DNA of 62,209 bases, from positions 1 through 62,209 of the forward strand of contig CATWNM010000010.1 of assembly GCA_958352145.1 (NCBI GenBank), written 5' to 3'. Below the pieces are notes generated by a model. The model did not search any database, was not told the DNA's origin, and saw only the letters and a list, made by a program, of their open reading frames with translations. Shown piece after piece: positions 33,063-40,423 of the stretch. The first letter of the stretch is position 1. Each line of letters begins with the position of its first letter. The stretch comes from an uncultured Eubacteriales bacterium (lineage in GTDB: Bacteria; Bacillota; Clostridia; Oscillospirales; CAG-272). A program made the translations under genes and the position numbers.

Positions 33063-34391
33063 TTACTGCGGCTCCTGATCCGCGCCGCCGGTCTTGGACG
33101 GCTTTGGTTCCTTTTCACCGTCCCGTTTTCTCATATATGCTTCAATTTCCGGCTTCATAGTAATGACACATTGGTGAATATCCGCCGTGCCGCGCACAAC
33201 GTCCTCGGCAAACGCCCGGCAGGTCGGCGCGCCGCAGGAACCGCAGTCAATGCCGGGCAGCGTATCCCGAAGCTTCTGAATATCCGCCATCATGCGCATA
33301 GATTCGCCGAAATTTTCGCTCAGGCGCGTAATCGGCGTATATACGGGAAGATCGCTGAAAAAACAGTCGTCCGGAATATAGTCTTCATTTTCGGAACAAA
33401 AATTCTGCGAAACAGGAAGATACCGCCGGAGCGACATCAGGCGCGCGCGCGCAATAAACGGATTTTCCACCGTCATCGTCCCGCCGACGCAGCCGCCGGG
33501 ACAAGCGCACAGTTCAATAAATTCAAGCTGCGCTATATTCCCGTTGTCGATCTGCTCCAGCACCCGCTCAACATTTTCAATGCCGTCGGTCGCCAGATAT
33601 TTATCGTTGAAAATCGCGGCCGATTCGCCGCCCGAAGACGCCCAGCTGATGCCGATCATTCCGGAAGACGAGGTGTGTTTCGGCGGTTCGTCCCGCTTCA
33701 TCACGTTTAAAAGCGCAAAATACACGTCGCTGATCGAGACGACGACATCCACCTGGCTCTTATACCCCGCGAAGCCGTTTTTCACATAACTCGCTTTACC
33801 CGGACAGGGCGATATAAAGCAGACGCCGATATCCCCGTCGCAAAGTTCGGGATGCGCACCCTTCGCGCGCCGTCTGGCCTCCGCCGCGGCGATTTCCATC
33901 GGCGGCAGGATCGGCATGATATTGTCTCTCAAAAAGGGAAAGCGCAGGGCGATCAGGCGCATAACGACCGGACAAGCCGAACTGATTACCGGCTTGTTGA
34001 TCCCCTCGGTTTTCATGTATATGCGAGTATAGGCGGACACAAGCTCTGCGGCCGCCGCGACCTCAAATACGTCGTCAAAACCGATATCATACAATCCCTG
34101 AATCACATAATCAATATCGTCAAGACCCTCAAACTGTCCGTAGAGAGTCGGCGCGGGGAGCGCGATTTTATATTTGTATTTTGAAATCGCCTCCAGCTTG
34201 CTGTAAGTCGCTTTCTTCGCCTTATGCGGGCACATCGTAATGCATACGCCGCAGTCGATGCAGCGCTCCTCGTTGATGACCGCATGGCCGCCGCGAATAC
34301 GGATAGCCTCTGTCGGACAGTGCCGCAGGCAGGTAGTACAGCCAGTGCATTTGTCCACATCGAGCGATACGGAATGCTTGTATGTATTCAT
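33063..34391 (-). CDS. HydS-like (putative sensory) [FeFe]-hydrogenase paralogue
   Basis: The 442-aa protein has an N-terminal two-[4Fe-4S] domain (CTGCTTCLRHCP, CIDCGVCITMCP), an H-cluster-like domain and a C-terminal Fes-type cluster motif (CGSCGAPTC, 383-391). All four H-cluster cysteine positions are kept: SSACPVV (Cys140), SPCPGK (Cys196) and CACPGGCVGG (Cys297, Cys301). The proton-relay Cys is Ala139, the glutamates of the proton path have no counterpart in AAAAELVSAYTRIYM, Met353 (CpI) is Ser194, and GGGQP is GGTM. This pattern fits the slow, sensory HydS/group C-D hydrogenases rather than an H2-producing enzyme. No PAS or kinase domain is fused; the neighbouring HATPase, DRTGG and PHP proteins may be its output. 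Confidence 0.8.
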   Translation of the reverse strand: MNTYKHSVSLDVDKCTGCTTCLRHCPTEAIRIRGGHAVINEERCIDCGVCITMCPHKAKKATYSKLEAISKYKYKIALPAPTLYGQFEGLDDIDYVIQGLYDIGFDDVFEVAAAAELVSAYTRIYMKTEGINKPVISSACPVVMRLIALRFPFLRDNIMPILPPMEIAAAEARRRAKGAHPELCDGDIGVCFISPCPGKASYVKNGFAGYKSQVDVVVSISDVYFALLNVMKRDEPPKHTSSSGMIGISWASSGGESAAIFNDKYLATDGIENVERVLEQIDNGNIAQLEFIELCACPGGCVGGTMTVENPFIARARLMSLRRYLPVSQNFCSENEDYIPDDCFFSDLPVYTPITRLSENFGESMRMMADIQKLRDTLPGIDCGSCGAPTCRAFAEDVVRGTADIHQCVITMKPEIEAYMRKRDGEKEPKPSKTGGADQEPQ

Positions 34392-34437
34392 GCCTGTAAT
34401 TCCCTTTTACGGTTTGATATTCCGCCGGGGAAACGCT

Positions 34438-34860
34438 TTAAAAACCGACCGTCATGGTCACGGTCGTTCCCTTACCGAGGGCGGAATCCACGTTCATGGT
34501 ATCGGTATACCGTTTCATATTCGGCAGTCCCATCCCTGCGCCGAAGCCCAGAGAACGGATTGCGTCCGGCGCGGTGGAATACCCTTCTTTCATGGCGAGG
34601 TCGATATTTTCGATTCCCGGCCCGTGATCGCTCAAAATTACGGTGATCTTATGCTCATCCACGATCACGTCGGCGCTGCCGCCGCCGGCATGGATCACCA
34701 TATTGATCTCGCCCTCATACATGGCGATAGAAACGCGCCGAATAGTCTCCGGATCGATGCCAAGCTGCCTCAGATTCTTTTTCACCATAACGGACGCCTG
34801 ACCCGCGCTCGTGAAATCCTCTCCGTCCACATCGAAGTGGAAATGCAGCGGCTCACTCAT
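34438..34860 (-). CDS. RsbW-like anti-sigma/serine-kinase ATPase
   Basis: The 140-aa protein is a small GHKL ATPase of the RsbW/SpoIIAB type: VSIAMYEGEINMVIHAGGG (N-box, with E and N), VILSDHGPGIENIDLAM (G1) and FGAGMGLPNMKRYTDTM (G2). RsbW-type proteins bind sigma factors or phosphorylate STAS antagonists; no STAS or sigma gene is nearby. ATG 34860 overlaps the upstream DRTGG gene by 8 nt; the longer frame adds 18 residues outside the domain. It lies 46 nt before the HydS-like gene. Confidence 0.82.
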   Translation of the reverse strand: MSEPLHFHFDVDGEDFTSAGQASVMVKKNLRQLGIDPETIRRVSIAMYEGEINMVIHAGGGSADVIVDEHKITVILSDHGPGIENIDLAMKEGYSTAPDAIRSLGFGAGMGLPNMKRYTDTMNVDSALGKGTTVTMTVGF

Positions 34861-35209
34861 TTTTTGCCTCGTTCCCGACAAGTCCGGCGGCATAGAGAAT
34901 TCCACATGCCTCATACATCCGCATACGGGTCGTCATCAAAACAAGTCCCTGCTCCTCGGCGAGCGCGATCATCTCCTCGGTGGGTTCCTTGCTGCGCACG
35001 AACACGATGCACACCATGTCCATCATTTCCGCCGTGCGCACAACCTGCGCATTGACAAGCCCAGTCAGCAGCACCGCCTGATCTTTGACATAAACCAGCA
35101 CATCGCTCATCATATCGCTCCCGCAGGCCGAATAAACATGATTCTCAAGGCGCGCCTCTCCGCATACGACGCGCGCATCCAGAAGTTCCCTGATCGTGGA
35201 TATTTTCAT
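34853..35209 (-). CDS. DRTGG-domain protein (second copy)
   Basis: The 118-aa protein fits the DRTGG/HPr-kinase-N-like fold: VYSACGSDMMSDVLVYVKDQ, then VLLTGLVNAQVVRTAEMMD and CIVFVRSKEPTEEMIALAEE. GSDMMSDVL is close to the GDL-SxVM pattern of the first copy but better preserved. It sits between hydC and the RsbW-like gene. A ligand-sensing role is an inference from the fold. Confidence 0.75.
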   Translation of the reverse strand: MKISTIRELLDARVVCGEARLENHVYSACGSDMMSDVLVYVKDQAVLLTGLVNAQVVRTAEMMDMVCIVFVRSKEPTEEMIALAEEQGLVLMTTRMRMYEACGILYAAGLVGNEAKNE

Positions 35210-35256
35210 AAAAATTTCCCTTAAATTCTTTACAGATGAATTTCAGCAAAAAACGG

Positions 35257-35754
35257 TCAAACGGTGTATTTCTCCAAAATACCGGGAATATCCTTCGGCT
35301 CCAGGCGGCCGTATACGTCCTCGTTGATCACAACGACCGGCGCAAGTCCGCAGGCGCCGACACAGCGAGTCGCATCCACGCTGTAATTGCCGTCCGAAGA
35401 GGTTTCACCGGCCTTCACGCCGATCACCTCGGTAATTTTATCGAGCAAGTCGCCCGACCCCTTGACATAGCAGGCCGTTCCAAGACATACGGAGACCGAC
35501 ACTTTGCCCTTGGGATTAAAAGAGAACTGCGCGTAAAAGGACGCGACGCCGTACACTTCGGAAATCGGCATATCCATACGAATGGCAATATGCCGGATCA
35601 CCTCTTCCGGAAGATAACCGTAGATCTCCTGGGCTTCCTGCAGCACGGGCATCAGCGCCCCCTTTTCGCCCATATGGGCGTCGATCACAGCATCCAGCTT
35701 TGCAAGCTGCTCCGCCGTTCCCTTAAAAGCAACCGTAGTCAATTTCTTTTTCAT
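35257..35754 (-). CDS. hydC: NuoE-like [2Fe-2S] subunit of the bifurcating hydrogenase
   Basis: The 165-aa protein is a complete NuoE/HydC/HndA subunit: an N-terminal helical part (ALMPVLQEAQEIYGYLPEEV) and a thioredoxin-like domain with [2Fe-2S] cysteines C90, C95, C131 and C135 (CLGTAC, CVGAC). It passes electrons between the flavin subunit HydB and the other clusters. As first gene of the operon it has AGGAGGAAT upstream of ATG 35754 and the operon promoter ahead of it. Confidence 0.93.
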   Translation of the reverse strand: MKKKLTTVAFKGTAEQLAKLDAVIDAHMGEKGALMPVLQEAQEIYGYLPEEVIRHIAIRMDMPISEVYGVASFYAQFSFNPKGKVSVSVCLGTACYVKGSGDLLDKITEVIGVKAGETSSDGNYSVDATRCVGACGLAPVVVINEDVYGRLEPKDIPGILEKYTV

Positions 35755-35821
35755 GGCTGTGTTTCATTCCTCCTGATCGGATCATAAAAATTTGATATTT
35801 TTTATATCAGCACATAGAGTA

Positions 35822-35863
35822 ATTATACAATATTTATGAAAAAAAATCTATAGTTTTTCTATA
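35822..35863 (-). promoter_or_regulatory. hydrogenase operon promoter region with small palindrome
   Basis: On the minus strand TATAAT lies at 35822-35827 with only a weak -35 (TAGATT, 35845-35850). The palindrome TATAG-TTTTT-CTATA at 35849-35863 overlaps the -35 and could be an operator. I see no canonical Rex site (TTGTTAA-N4-TTAACAA). Confidence 0.45.
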
Positions 35864-35953
35864 AAAAATGTCTGAATTTGCAAAAAATCAAACGCATGCC
35901 GTCCATAAATCCCTCAAAGCCGCGCACCGTGTATCAAATGAGACGAAACTTTA

Positions 35954-35991
35954 GACCTCGGCGGCGCGGGCATACCCGCGCCGCCGAGGTC
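35954..35991 (-). terminator. GC-rich terminator after the LysM-CAP gene
   Basis: A 17-bp perfect stem (35954-35970 with 35975-35991; core CCTCGGCGGCGCGGG) closes a CATA loop. It is 28 nt past the gene's stop on the minus strand; the following AAAGTTTCG gives a poor U-tract. Confidence 0.7.
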
Positions 35992-36018
35992 CTTCGTTTG
36001 ATTTTCATGCGCTCAGAT

Positions 36019-36630
36019 TTATCCTATGAACATCTGCGTCCAATAATGTCCGTTTGCGACATAACCGACGCCGATCTTTGTAAAGGAAGCGTTCAAAATA
36101 TTGGCCCGGTGGCCACTCGAATTCATCCAGCCATTCACGACCGCCTGCGGCGTGGAATAGCCGCGCGCGATGTTTTCGCCCGCCGTGCGGTAGCTCAGTC
36201 CAAACGCCCGAATCATCTGAAAAGGCGTTCCATAAGTTGGGCTGGTATGTGAAAAGTAACCTTTATCACGCATATCCTGCGACTTATAGCGCGCCACGCG
36301 GGACAACTCCCAATCCTGCGTGAGCGGAGTAAGTCCGTTCTGTTTGCGGATCTCATTGACCAGACGAACGACCTCGCTCTCAAAAGCAGTTACCGAAGCG
36401 TCGGTCAGCGGCACATTCAAAACTTGGCCGGGATAGATCAAATTCGGGTTTGCCACCTGCGGATTCGCAGCAATGATCTCACTGGTCCCCACTTTATATT
36501 TCACGGCGATTTTCCACATCGTATCGCCTGCAACAACCGTGTGCGACGCAGCGGACGCACTGACCGCAAAACCGGAAAGAAACAGCGCGCAAAACACGCC
36601 GCACAATATTTTTCTCATTTTTTTCATCAT
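36019..36630 (-). CDS. secreted LysM-CAP (SCP/PR-1) domain protein
   Basis: The 203-aa protein has a signal peptide (ILCGVFCALFLSGFAVSASA), one LysM peptidoglycan-binding domain at 30-75 (HTVVAGDTMWKIAVKYKVGT, IYPGQVLNVP) and a C-terminal CAP domain. CAP signatures are LVNEIRKQNGLTPL, ARYKSQDMRDKGYFSHTSP, AGENIARGY and VNGWMNSSGHRANILNASF. It resembles the spore-coat/YkwD-like CAP proteins of Clostridia. Its enzymatic role is unknown; the LysM domain places it in the cell wall. It is monocistronic. Confidence 0.9.
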   Translation of the reverse strand: MMKKMRKILCGVFCALFLSGFAVSASAASHTVVAGDTMWKIAVKYKVGTSEIIAANPQVANPNLIYPGQVLNVPLTDASVTAFESEVVRLVNEIRKQNGLTPLTQDWELSRVARYKSQDMRDKGYFSHTSPTYGTPFQMIRAFGLSYRTAGENIARGYSTPQAVVNGWMNSSGHRANILNASFTKIGVGYVANGHYWTQMFIG

Positions 36631-36666
36631 GGCACCTCCTGTTTGTCCATTTCTTTATCTGCGTCC

Positions 36667-36695
36667 ATTATACCAAACGGGCGCATTTTTTTCAA
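36667..36695 (-). promoter_or_regulatory. sigma-A promoter of the LysM-CAP gene
   Basis: TTGAAA (36690-36695) and TATAAT (36667-36672) are 17 nt apart on the minus strand, with the extended -10 form TGGTATAAT. The start codon is 37 nt downstream. Confidence 0.75.
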
Positions 36696-36769
36696 ATGTA
36701 ATATATGTCATTGCAGAATATGCCATTTCAGTCTAAAAAATTCAAACCAGAGCGCGACGGAAACCCCCG

Positions 36770-36798
36770 TTGACTTCGGCGCTGCGGCATGGTATAAT
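36770..36798 (+). promoter_or_regulatory. sigma-A promoter of the cobTUSC operon
   Basis: TTGACT (36770-36775) and TATAAT (36793-36798) are 17 nt apart, with extended -10 TGGTATAAT. Transcription would begin near 36805, about 70 nt ahead of the riboswitch. Confidence 0.85.
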
Positions 36799-36876
36799 AA
36801 ACCAAGAAAACTGATTATGTATAGTAGGTTAAAAGCAAAGTTCAAACGCAGTTTTCGTTTTGTCAATTGAATATAT

Positions 36877-36995
36877 GCGCAGTACGGTTCCGGGAAATTC
36901 CCGGATCAGAGGGAAGTTCGGTGAAATTCCGTCGCAACCGCCATTGCCGTGATTGAAATTCGTTTCATAAGTCGGAATACTTGCCGTACATGCGC
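36877..36995 (+). promoter_or_regulatory. cobalamin riboswitch of the cobTUSC operon
   Basis: P1 is formed by GCGCAGTACGG (36877-36887) and CCGTACATGCGC ending at 36995. Between them are the conserved cobalamin-box elements: GAGGGAAGTTCGGTGAAATT, CCGTCGCAACCGCCATTGCC and AGTCGGAATACTTGCCGTAC. Spacing and order fit a Cbl-I-type adenosylcobalamin riboswitch. Binding would release the downstream terminator and reduce expression of the nucleotide-loop genes. Confidence 0.88.
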
Positions 36996-37119
36996 CGAGC
37001 TACCGGTTTCATAAGATTTCCGGAACATTTTTGGGTTTAAGAAAAGTGCAGCCGTTTTACAGATTCCATGGATAGACGTGGCGGTATTGCGCCTTTCGAT
37101 CGGAATTTTTGAAGCAGTT

Positions 37120-37161
37120 GCGCTTTTGCCGCCGTCACTAGACGGCGCAAGCGCGTTTTTT
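37120..37161 (+). terminator. riboswitch-controlled intrinsic terminator
   Basis: GCGCTTTTGCCGCCGTC (37120-37136) pairs, with small bulges, with GACGGCGCAAGCGC (37141-37154), followed at once by GTTTTTT. It lies 125 nt after the riboswitch core and 20 nt before the first coding sequence, as expected for the expression platform. Confidence 0.75.
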
Positions 37162-37179
37162 ATTGCGGACGGAGAGACG

Positions 37180-37509
37180 ATGAAAGGCAAATACGACAGA
37201 GATCAAAGCATAGAATTGCTGAAAAGCAAACAAAGCGCACTGTATGCGGAAGGAACCGCGCGCTATCCCAAACGATCCGATTTTACCAATGAAGAGGTCG
37301 TCGCCATCAAGGCTTTCCTCGGTCCCTGGCCGAGAGCGCTGGAAGCTGCGGGATTAAAGCCGCTAAGAGACGGCGGCCATGCGCCGCGCGATTCTGAAAA
37401 AAGAATCCGCGCAAAAAAACGCCGTACGGCGGAGCGCAGACAGCATCCCGCAAAAATACAGGCGCCGGATACAAAGACAAAATCCGCGCCCGCAAAGGGC
37501 GAAGATTGA
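37180..37509 (+). CDS. small basic protein with a homing-endonuclease-associated (HNH) repeat
   Basis: The 109-aa protein holds the segment ARYPKRSDFTNEEVVAIKAF and then LGPWPRALEAAGLK, which matches the short repeat found beside HNH homing endonucleases, a probable DNA-binding unit. A Lys/Arg/Ala-rich tail of about 45 residues follows. There is no nuclease domain. ATG 37180 follows GGACGGAGAG; the frame extends upstream only through the terminator. It is the first gene after the cobalamin riboswitch, 51 nt before cobT. Its function is unknown; a regulator of the cob genes or an RNA/DNA-binding accessory is possible. Confidence 0.65.
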   Translation: MKGKYDRDQSIELLKSKQSALYAEGTARYPKRSDFTNEEVVAIKAFLGPWPRALEAAGLKPLRDGGHAPRDSEKRIRAKKRRTAERRQHPAKIQAPDTKTKSAPAKGED

Positions 37510-37560
37510 CCGTTTGCACCCTAGCGATTTATGATTGTGGATCACTAAAGGAGTTTGACT

Positions 37561-38673
37561 TTGAAATATACAGAAGAAAATTTAAAAGAGTACATAGGTA
37601 AAATCGCCGGGCTTGACCGCGCTGCGATGGAACAAGCGCGCCGCCGGCAGGCGCAGCTCGCCAAACCGCCCGGCAGCCTCGGCAAACTGGAGGAACTTTC
37701 GGTTCAGCTTGCGGGAATTACCGGGAAAATACAGAATCATATCGGCAAAAAGCGCCTGCTGATATTTGCGGCGGACAACGGGGTCGTCGCGGAAGGCGTC
37801 TCAAGCGCACCGCAGGAGGTTACGCTTTCGCAGTCGGTCAATCTGACGCGCGGCAAGACCGGAGCGGCGGTTTTGGCGAATCATTTTGGCTGTGAACTCA
37901 TCGTATGCGACGTTGGAATCAACGCAAACAGCGGCGAAACCGCGATTCTCGACCGAAAAATCGCCTGCGGTACAAACAATATCGCGCATGGTGCCGCCAT
38001 GACGCGGGAAGCCGCCGTTCAAGCTGTAATGACAGGCATAGAACTTGCCGCCGCAGCGGCGGACGAGGGCGTCGATGTCATCGGCATCGGCGAAATGGGC
38101 ATCGGCAACACAACGACTTCGTCTGCCGTCCTCACCGCTTTGACCGGTGCGCCGGTCGAAACGGTCACCGGGCGTGGCGGCGGGATCACAGACGCGGGCT
38201 ATGAAAAAAAACTCGAGGTGATCCGGCGCGCACTGCAAATCAACCAGCCGGATAAAAACGATCCGCTCGACGTACTGTCCAAGGTCGGCGGGTTCGACCT
38301 TACGGCCATGACCGGCGCATTTATCGGCGGAGCCGCCGCGCGTGTGCCCGCCGTCATCGACGGCCTGATCTCGGCCGCAGCCGCGCTGTGCGCGGTTCGG
38401 CTGTGTCCTGCCGTGCGCGATTTTTTGATTCCCTCCCATGCCTCCAGCGAAGCCGGATACGCGGTCGCGGCCGGCGCGCTTGGCATCGAGCCGCTTTTCA
38501 CGCTCGGCATGCGGCTGGGAGAGGGTAGCGGCTGCCCTCTGGCCTTTGAAGTGCTCGGCGCGGCCTGCGCGGTAATGAATAAGATGGCGACCTTCGAGGA
38601 AGCGGGCATCGACGACCGGTATCTTGACGAGATTCGAACGTCTGGCGCTCTTTGTAAAAAAGGGGAAAGATGA
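37561..38673 (+). CDS. cobT: nicotinate-nucleotide-dimethylbenzimidazole phosphoribosyltransferase
   Basis: The 370-aa enzyme makes alpha-ribazole phosphate from nicotinate mononucleotide and the lower-ligand base. Motifs include ARRRQAQLAKPPGSLGKLEE, FAADNGVVAEGVSSAPQEVT, GEMGIGNTTTSSAVLTAL and the catalytic-end LGMRLGEGSGCPLAFEVL with the conserved Glu. TTG 37561 follows AAAGGAG at 7 nt; another TTG at 37555 is too close. It overlaps cobU by 4 nt. No bzaA-F genes for anaerobic dimethylbenzimidazole synthesis are in the window, so the lower ligand is unknown. Confidence 0.94.
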   Translation: MKYTEENLKEYIGKIAGLDRAAMEQARRRQAQLAKPPGSLGKLEELSVQLAGITGKIQNHIGKKRLLIFAADNGVVAEGVSSAPQEVTLSQSVNLTRGKTGAAVLANHFGCELIVCDVGINANSGETAILDRKIACGTNNIAHGAAMTREAAVQAVMTGIELAAAAADEGVDVIGIGEMGIGNTTTSSAVLTALTGAPVETVTGRGGGITDAGYEKKLEVIRRALQINQPDKNDPLDVLSKVGGFDLTAMTGAFIGGAAARVPAVIDGLISAAAALCAVRLCPAVRDFLIPSHASSEAGYAVAAGALGIEPLFTLGMRLGEGSGCPLAFEVLGAACAVMNKMATFEEAGIDDRYLDEIRTSGALCKKGER

Positions 38674-39215
38674 ACGTCTACATTTCCGGCGGTTGCAAAA
38701 ACGGGAAATCCGATTTTGCGCAGGCCGCGGCGATAAAACTTGCAAACGGAGGCAAGCGCTATTATGTCGCGACGATGGTTCCGCAGGATGCGGAAGACCG
38801 CGCGCGAGTCCGTCGCCATCAAACAAGCCGCGCCGGTATGGGCTTTGAAACGCTTGAAGCGGGTCAAAACCTTCTCTCCTGCCTGAACGCGGCCGACTCA
38901 AACGCCGTCTTTCTTCTGGATAGCGTGACGGCGCTGCTGCAAAACGAGATGTTCCCCCCAAAAAGCCAAGTTCCTGCCGGCCCCGGCGCGCCGCAGCGCT
39001 GTCTTGACAGCCTTCTTGCTTTTGCCGGGACGGTAAGAGACGCGGTGTTCGTCTCCGATTTTATATATTCCGACGCGTTCCGCTACGACGCATATACCGA
39101 AGCTTACCGCCGCGCGCTCGCTATGCTCGACCGCGCGCTGGCGGAGATATGCGATACCGTGATCGAACTCTGCGCTGGAATTCCTATCGTCTATAAAGGG
39201 AGGGCGCTTCAATGA
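38670..39215 (+). CDS. cobU: adenosylcobinamide kinase / adenosylcobinamide-phosphate guanylyltransferase
   Basis: The 181-aa protein has P-loop SGGCKNGKSDFAQAAA near the start, YYVATMVPQDAEDRARVRRH (the hinge with the guanylylated-His region RRHQTSR) and LLDSVTALLQNEMF. It phosphorylates adenosylcobinamide and then adds GMP. In the usual CobU the P-loop is GGxRSGKS; here Arg-Ser is Lys-Asn (GGCKNGKS). The C-terminus (VIELCAGIPIVYKGRALQ) is family-like. It overlaps cobT and cobS by 4 nt each. Confidence 0.88.
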   Translation: MNVYISGGCKNGKSDFAQAAAIKLANGGKRYYVATMVPQDAEDRARVRRHQTSRAGMGFETLEAGQNLLSCLNAADSNAVFLLDSVTALLQNEMFPPKSQVPAGPGAPQRCLDSLLAFAGTVRDAVFVSDFIYSDAFRYDAYTEAYRRALAMLDRALAEICDTVIELCAGIPIVYKGRALQ

Positions 39216-39961
39216 AAAAATACGCCCGCGCCTGTATGATGGCTTTTTCCATGTTTTGCGCGATCCCCTGCCCCTGCCCCTGCTGGGACGACGACGCGCG
39301 GCCGTTGGCAACCTTGTTTCTGCCTGCGGTAGGCGTTTGGATCGGCGCTTTGTGGGCGCTACTCGCATACCTGATCCGTCAAACCGGCCTGCCGCTCTTT
39401 TTCGGCGCGGCGCTTTTATGCGCTTTTCCCTTTCTGATTACGGGGTTTATGCACATGGACGGATTTATGGACGTGACCGACGCTGTGAAATCCTGGCGGA
39501 ATCTCGACGAGCGCCGTCGGATCTTGAAAGATCCGCATACCGGTTCGTTTGCCGTGATCGCCTGCGTTTTGCTGATTCTGATGCAGTTTTCGTTCTTTGC
39601 TTCGGCAAAAACGGATGCAAACATTTACGCGCTGATTCTGATCCCAACCACGTCCAGAACAGCTGCCGGTTTCTGCGTGACGGTGCTTCGGCCGATATCG
39701 GAAAGCCAGTATGCGGGCGCTTATCGAAAAGGCACTAAAAAATCCCACGCCGTGCTGTTCTGCGCGATCTTTCTCTTGACGATCTTACTCGGATTTCTGC
39801 TGCTCGGCAAATACGGTTGTATCCCGCTTGGCGTGACCGCGGGCTATCTGCTTGCCCTTTGCCGCGCTTTCCGATCGCTCGACGGCATGTCCGGCGACAT
39901 TTCCGGCTATGCCCTGACGTTTGGAGAACTATGCGGCGTCGCCCTATACGCTTTGATTTAA
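39212..39961 (+). CDS. cobS: adenosylcobinamide-GDP ribazoletransferase (cobalamin synthase)
   Basis: The 249-aa integral membrane protein joins adenosylcobinamide-GDP and alpha-ribazole phosphate. Typical segments are AFSMFCAIPCPCPCWDDDAR, HMDGFMDVTDAVKSWRNLDE with the metal-binding D-x-x-D, and DPHTGSFAVIACVLLILMQF. About six helices are visible. The N-terminal PCPCPC stretch replaces the more common TxxP; it is a local oddity. It overlaps cobU by 4 nt. Confidence 0.93.
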   Translation: MKKYARACMMAFSMFCAIPCPCPCWDDDARPLATLFLPAVGVWIGALWALLAYLIRQTGLPLFFGAALLCAFPFLITGFMHMDGFMDVTDAVKSWRNLDERRRILKDPHTGSFAVIACVLLILMQFSFFASAKTDANIYALILIPTTSRTAAGFCVTVLRPISESQYAGAYRKGTKKSHAVLFCAIFLLTILLGFLLLGKYGCIPLGVTAGYLLALCRAFRSLDGMSGDISGYALTFGELCGVALYALI

Positions 39962-40042
39962 AACCGGCACGCCTTTTGTTTGAAAGGCACAAGAAAATTT
40001 CAGAGAAAGGAAGCCTTTGCCGCAGCAAAGCGCAGAGATACA

Positions 40043-40423
40043 ATGCATTTGATCATCGGCGGCGCGTACCAAGGGAAACTGGACTACGCAAAAACGCGGT
40101 TTGCCTTATCGGAAAGCGATATTTTTACCTGCTCGGAAAATACGGGCAAAGTGGATTTTCATAAAAAATGCGTTTACCGGCTTGAGGAGTATACGCTTTG
40201 GTGTGCAAGGAATCAAACAGACGCCGTCATAGCGTTTCAAAAGCAAGCCGGCGCATGGAAAAACAGCATTCTAATCTGCGGGGATATCTTCTGCGGCGTC
40301 GTGCCGCTCGGGGCCGACCTGCGCGCATGGCGGGAGATCACGGGACGGCTGTGCGCATATCTGGCGCAAAAGGCCGATTCGGTCACCCGCATATTCTGCG
40401 GACTGGAGCACAAACTGAAATGA
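40043..40423 (+). CDS. short CobU-like P-loop protein
   Basis: The 126-aa protein begins MHLIIGGAYQGKLDYAKTRF, a P-loop (GGAYQGKLD) like the CobU N-terminus. It ends with GDIFCGVVPLGADLRAWREI, which resembles the CobU segment EVGxGIVPxxxxxRxFRD, including the Arg that contacts nucleotide. The hinge and guanylylated-His region are missing. It sits between cobS and cobC in the cob operon. It may be a kinase-only form of CobU, a decayed duplicate or a regulatory homologue. ATG 40043 lacks a good ribosome site; an alternative TTG start at 39980 would add 21 residues. Confidence 0.6.
   Translation: MHLIIGGAYQGKLDYAKTRFALSESDIFTCSENTGKVDFHKKCVYRLEEYTLWCARNQTDAVIAFQKQAGAWKNSILICGDIFCGVVPLGADLRAWREITGRLCAYLAQKADSVTRIFCGLEHKLK

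Noticed and set aside
35822..35863. Rex (NADH/NAD+) operator ahead of the hydrogenase operon
   Set aside because: The sequence lacks TTGTTAA-N4-TTAACAA; only a short TATAG/CTATA palindrome is present.
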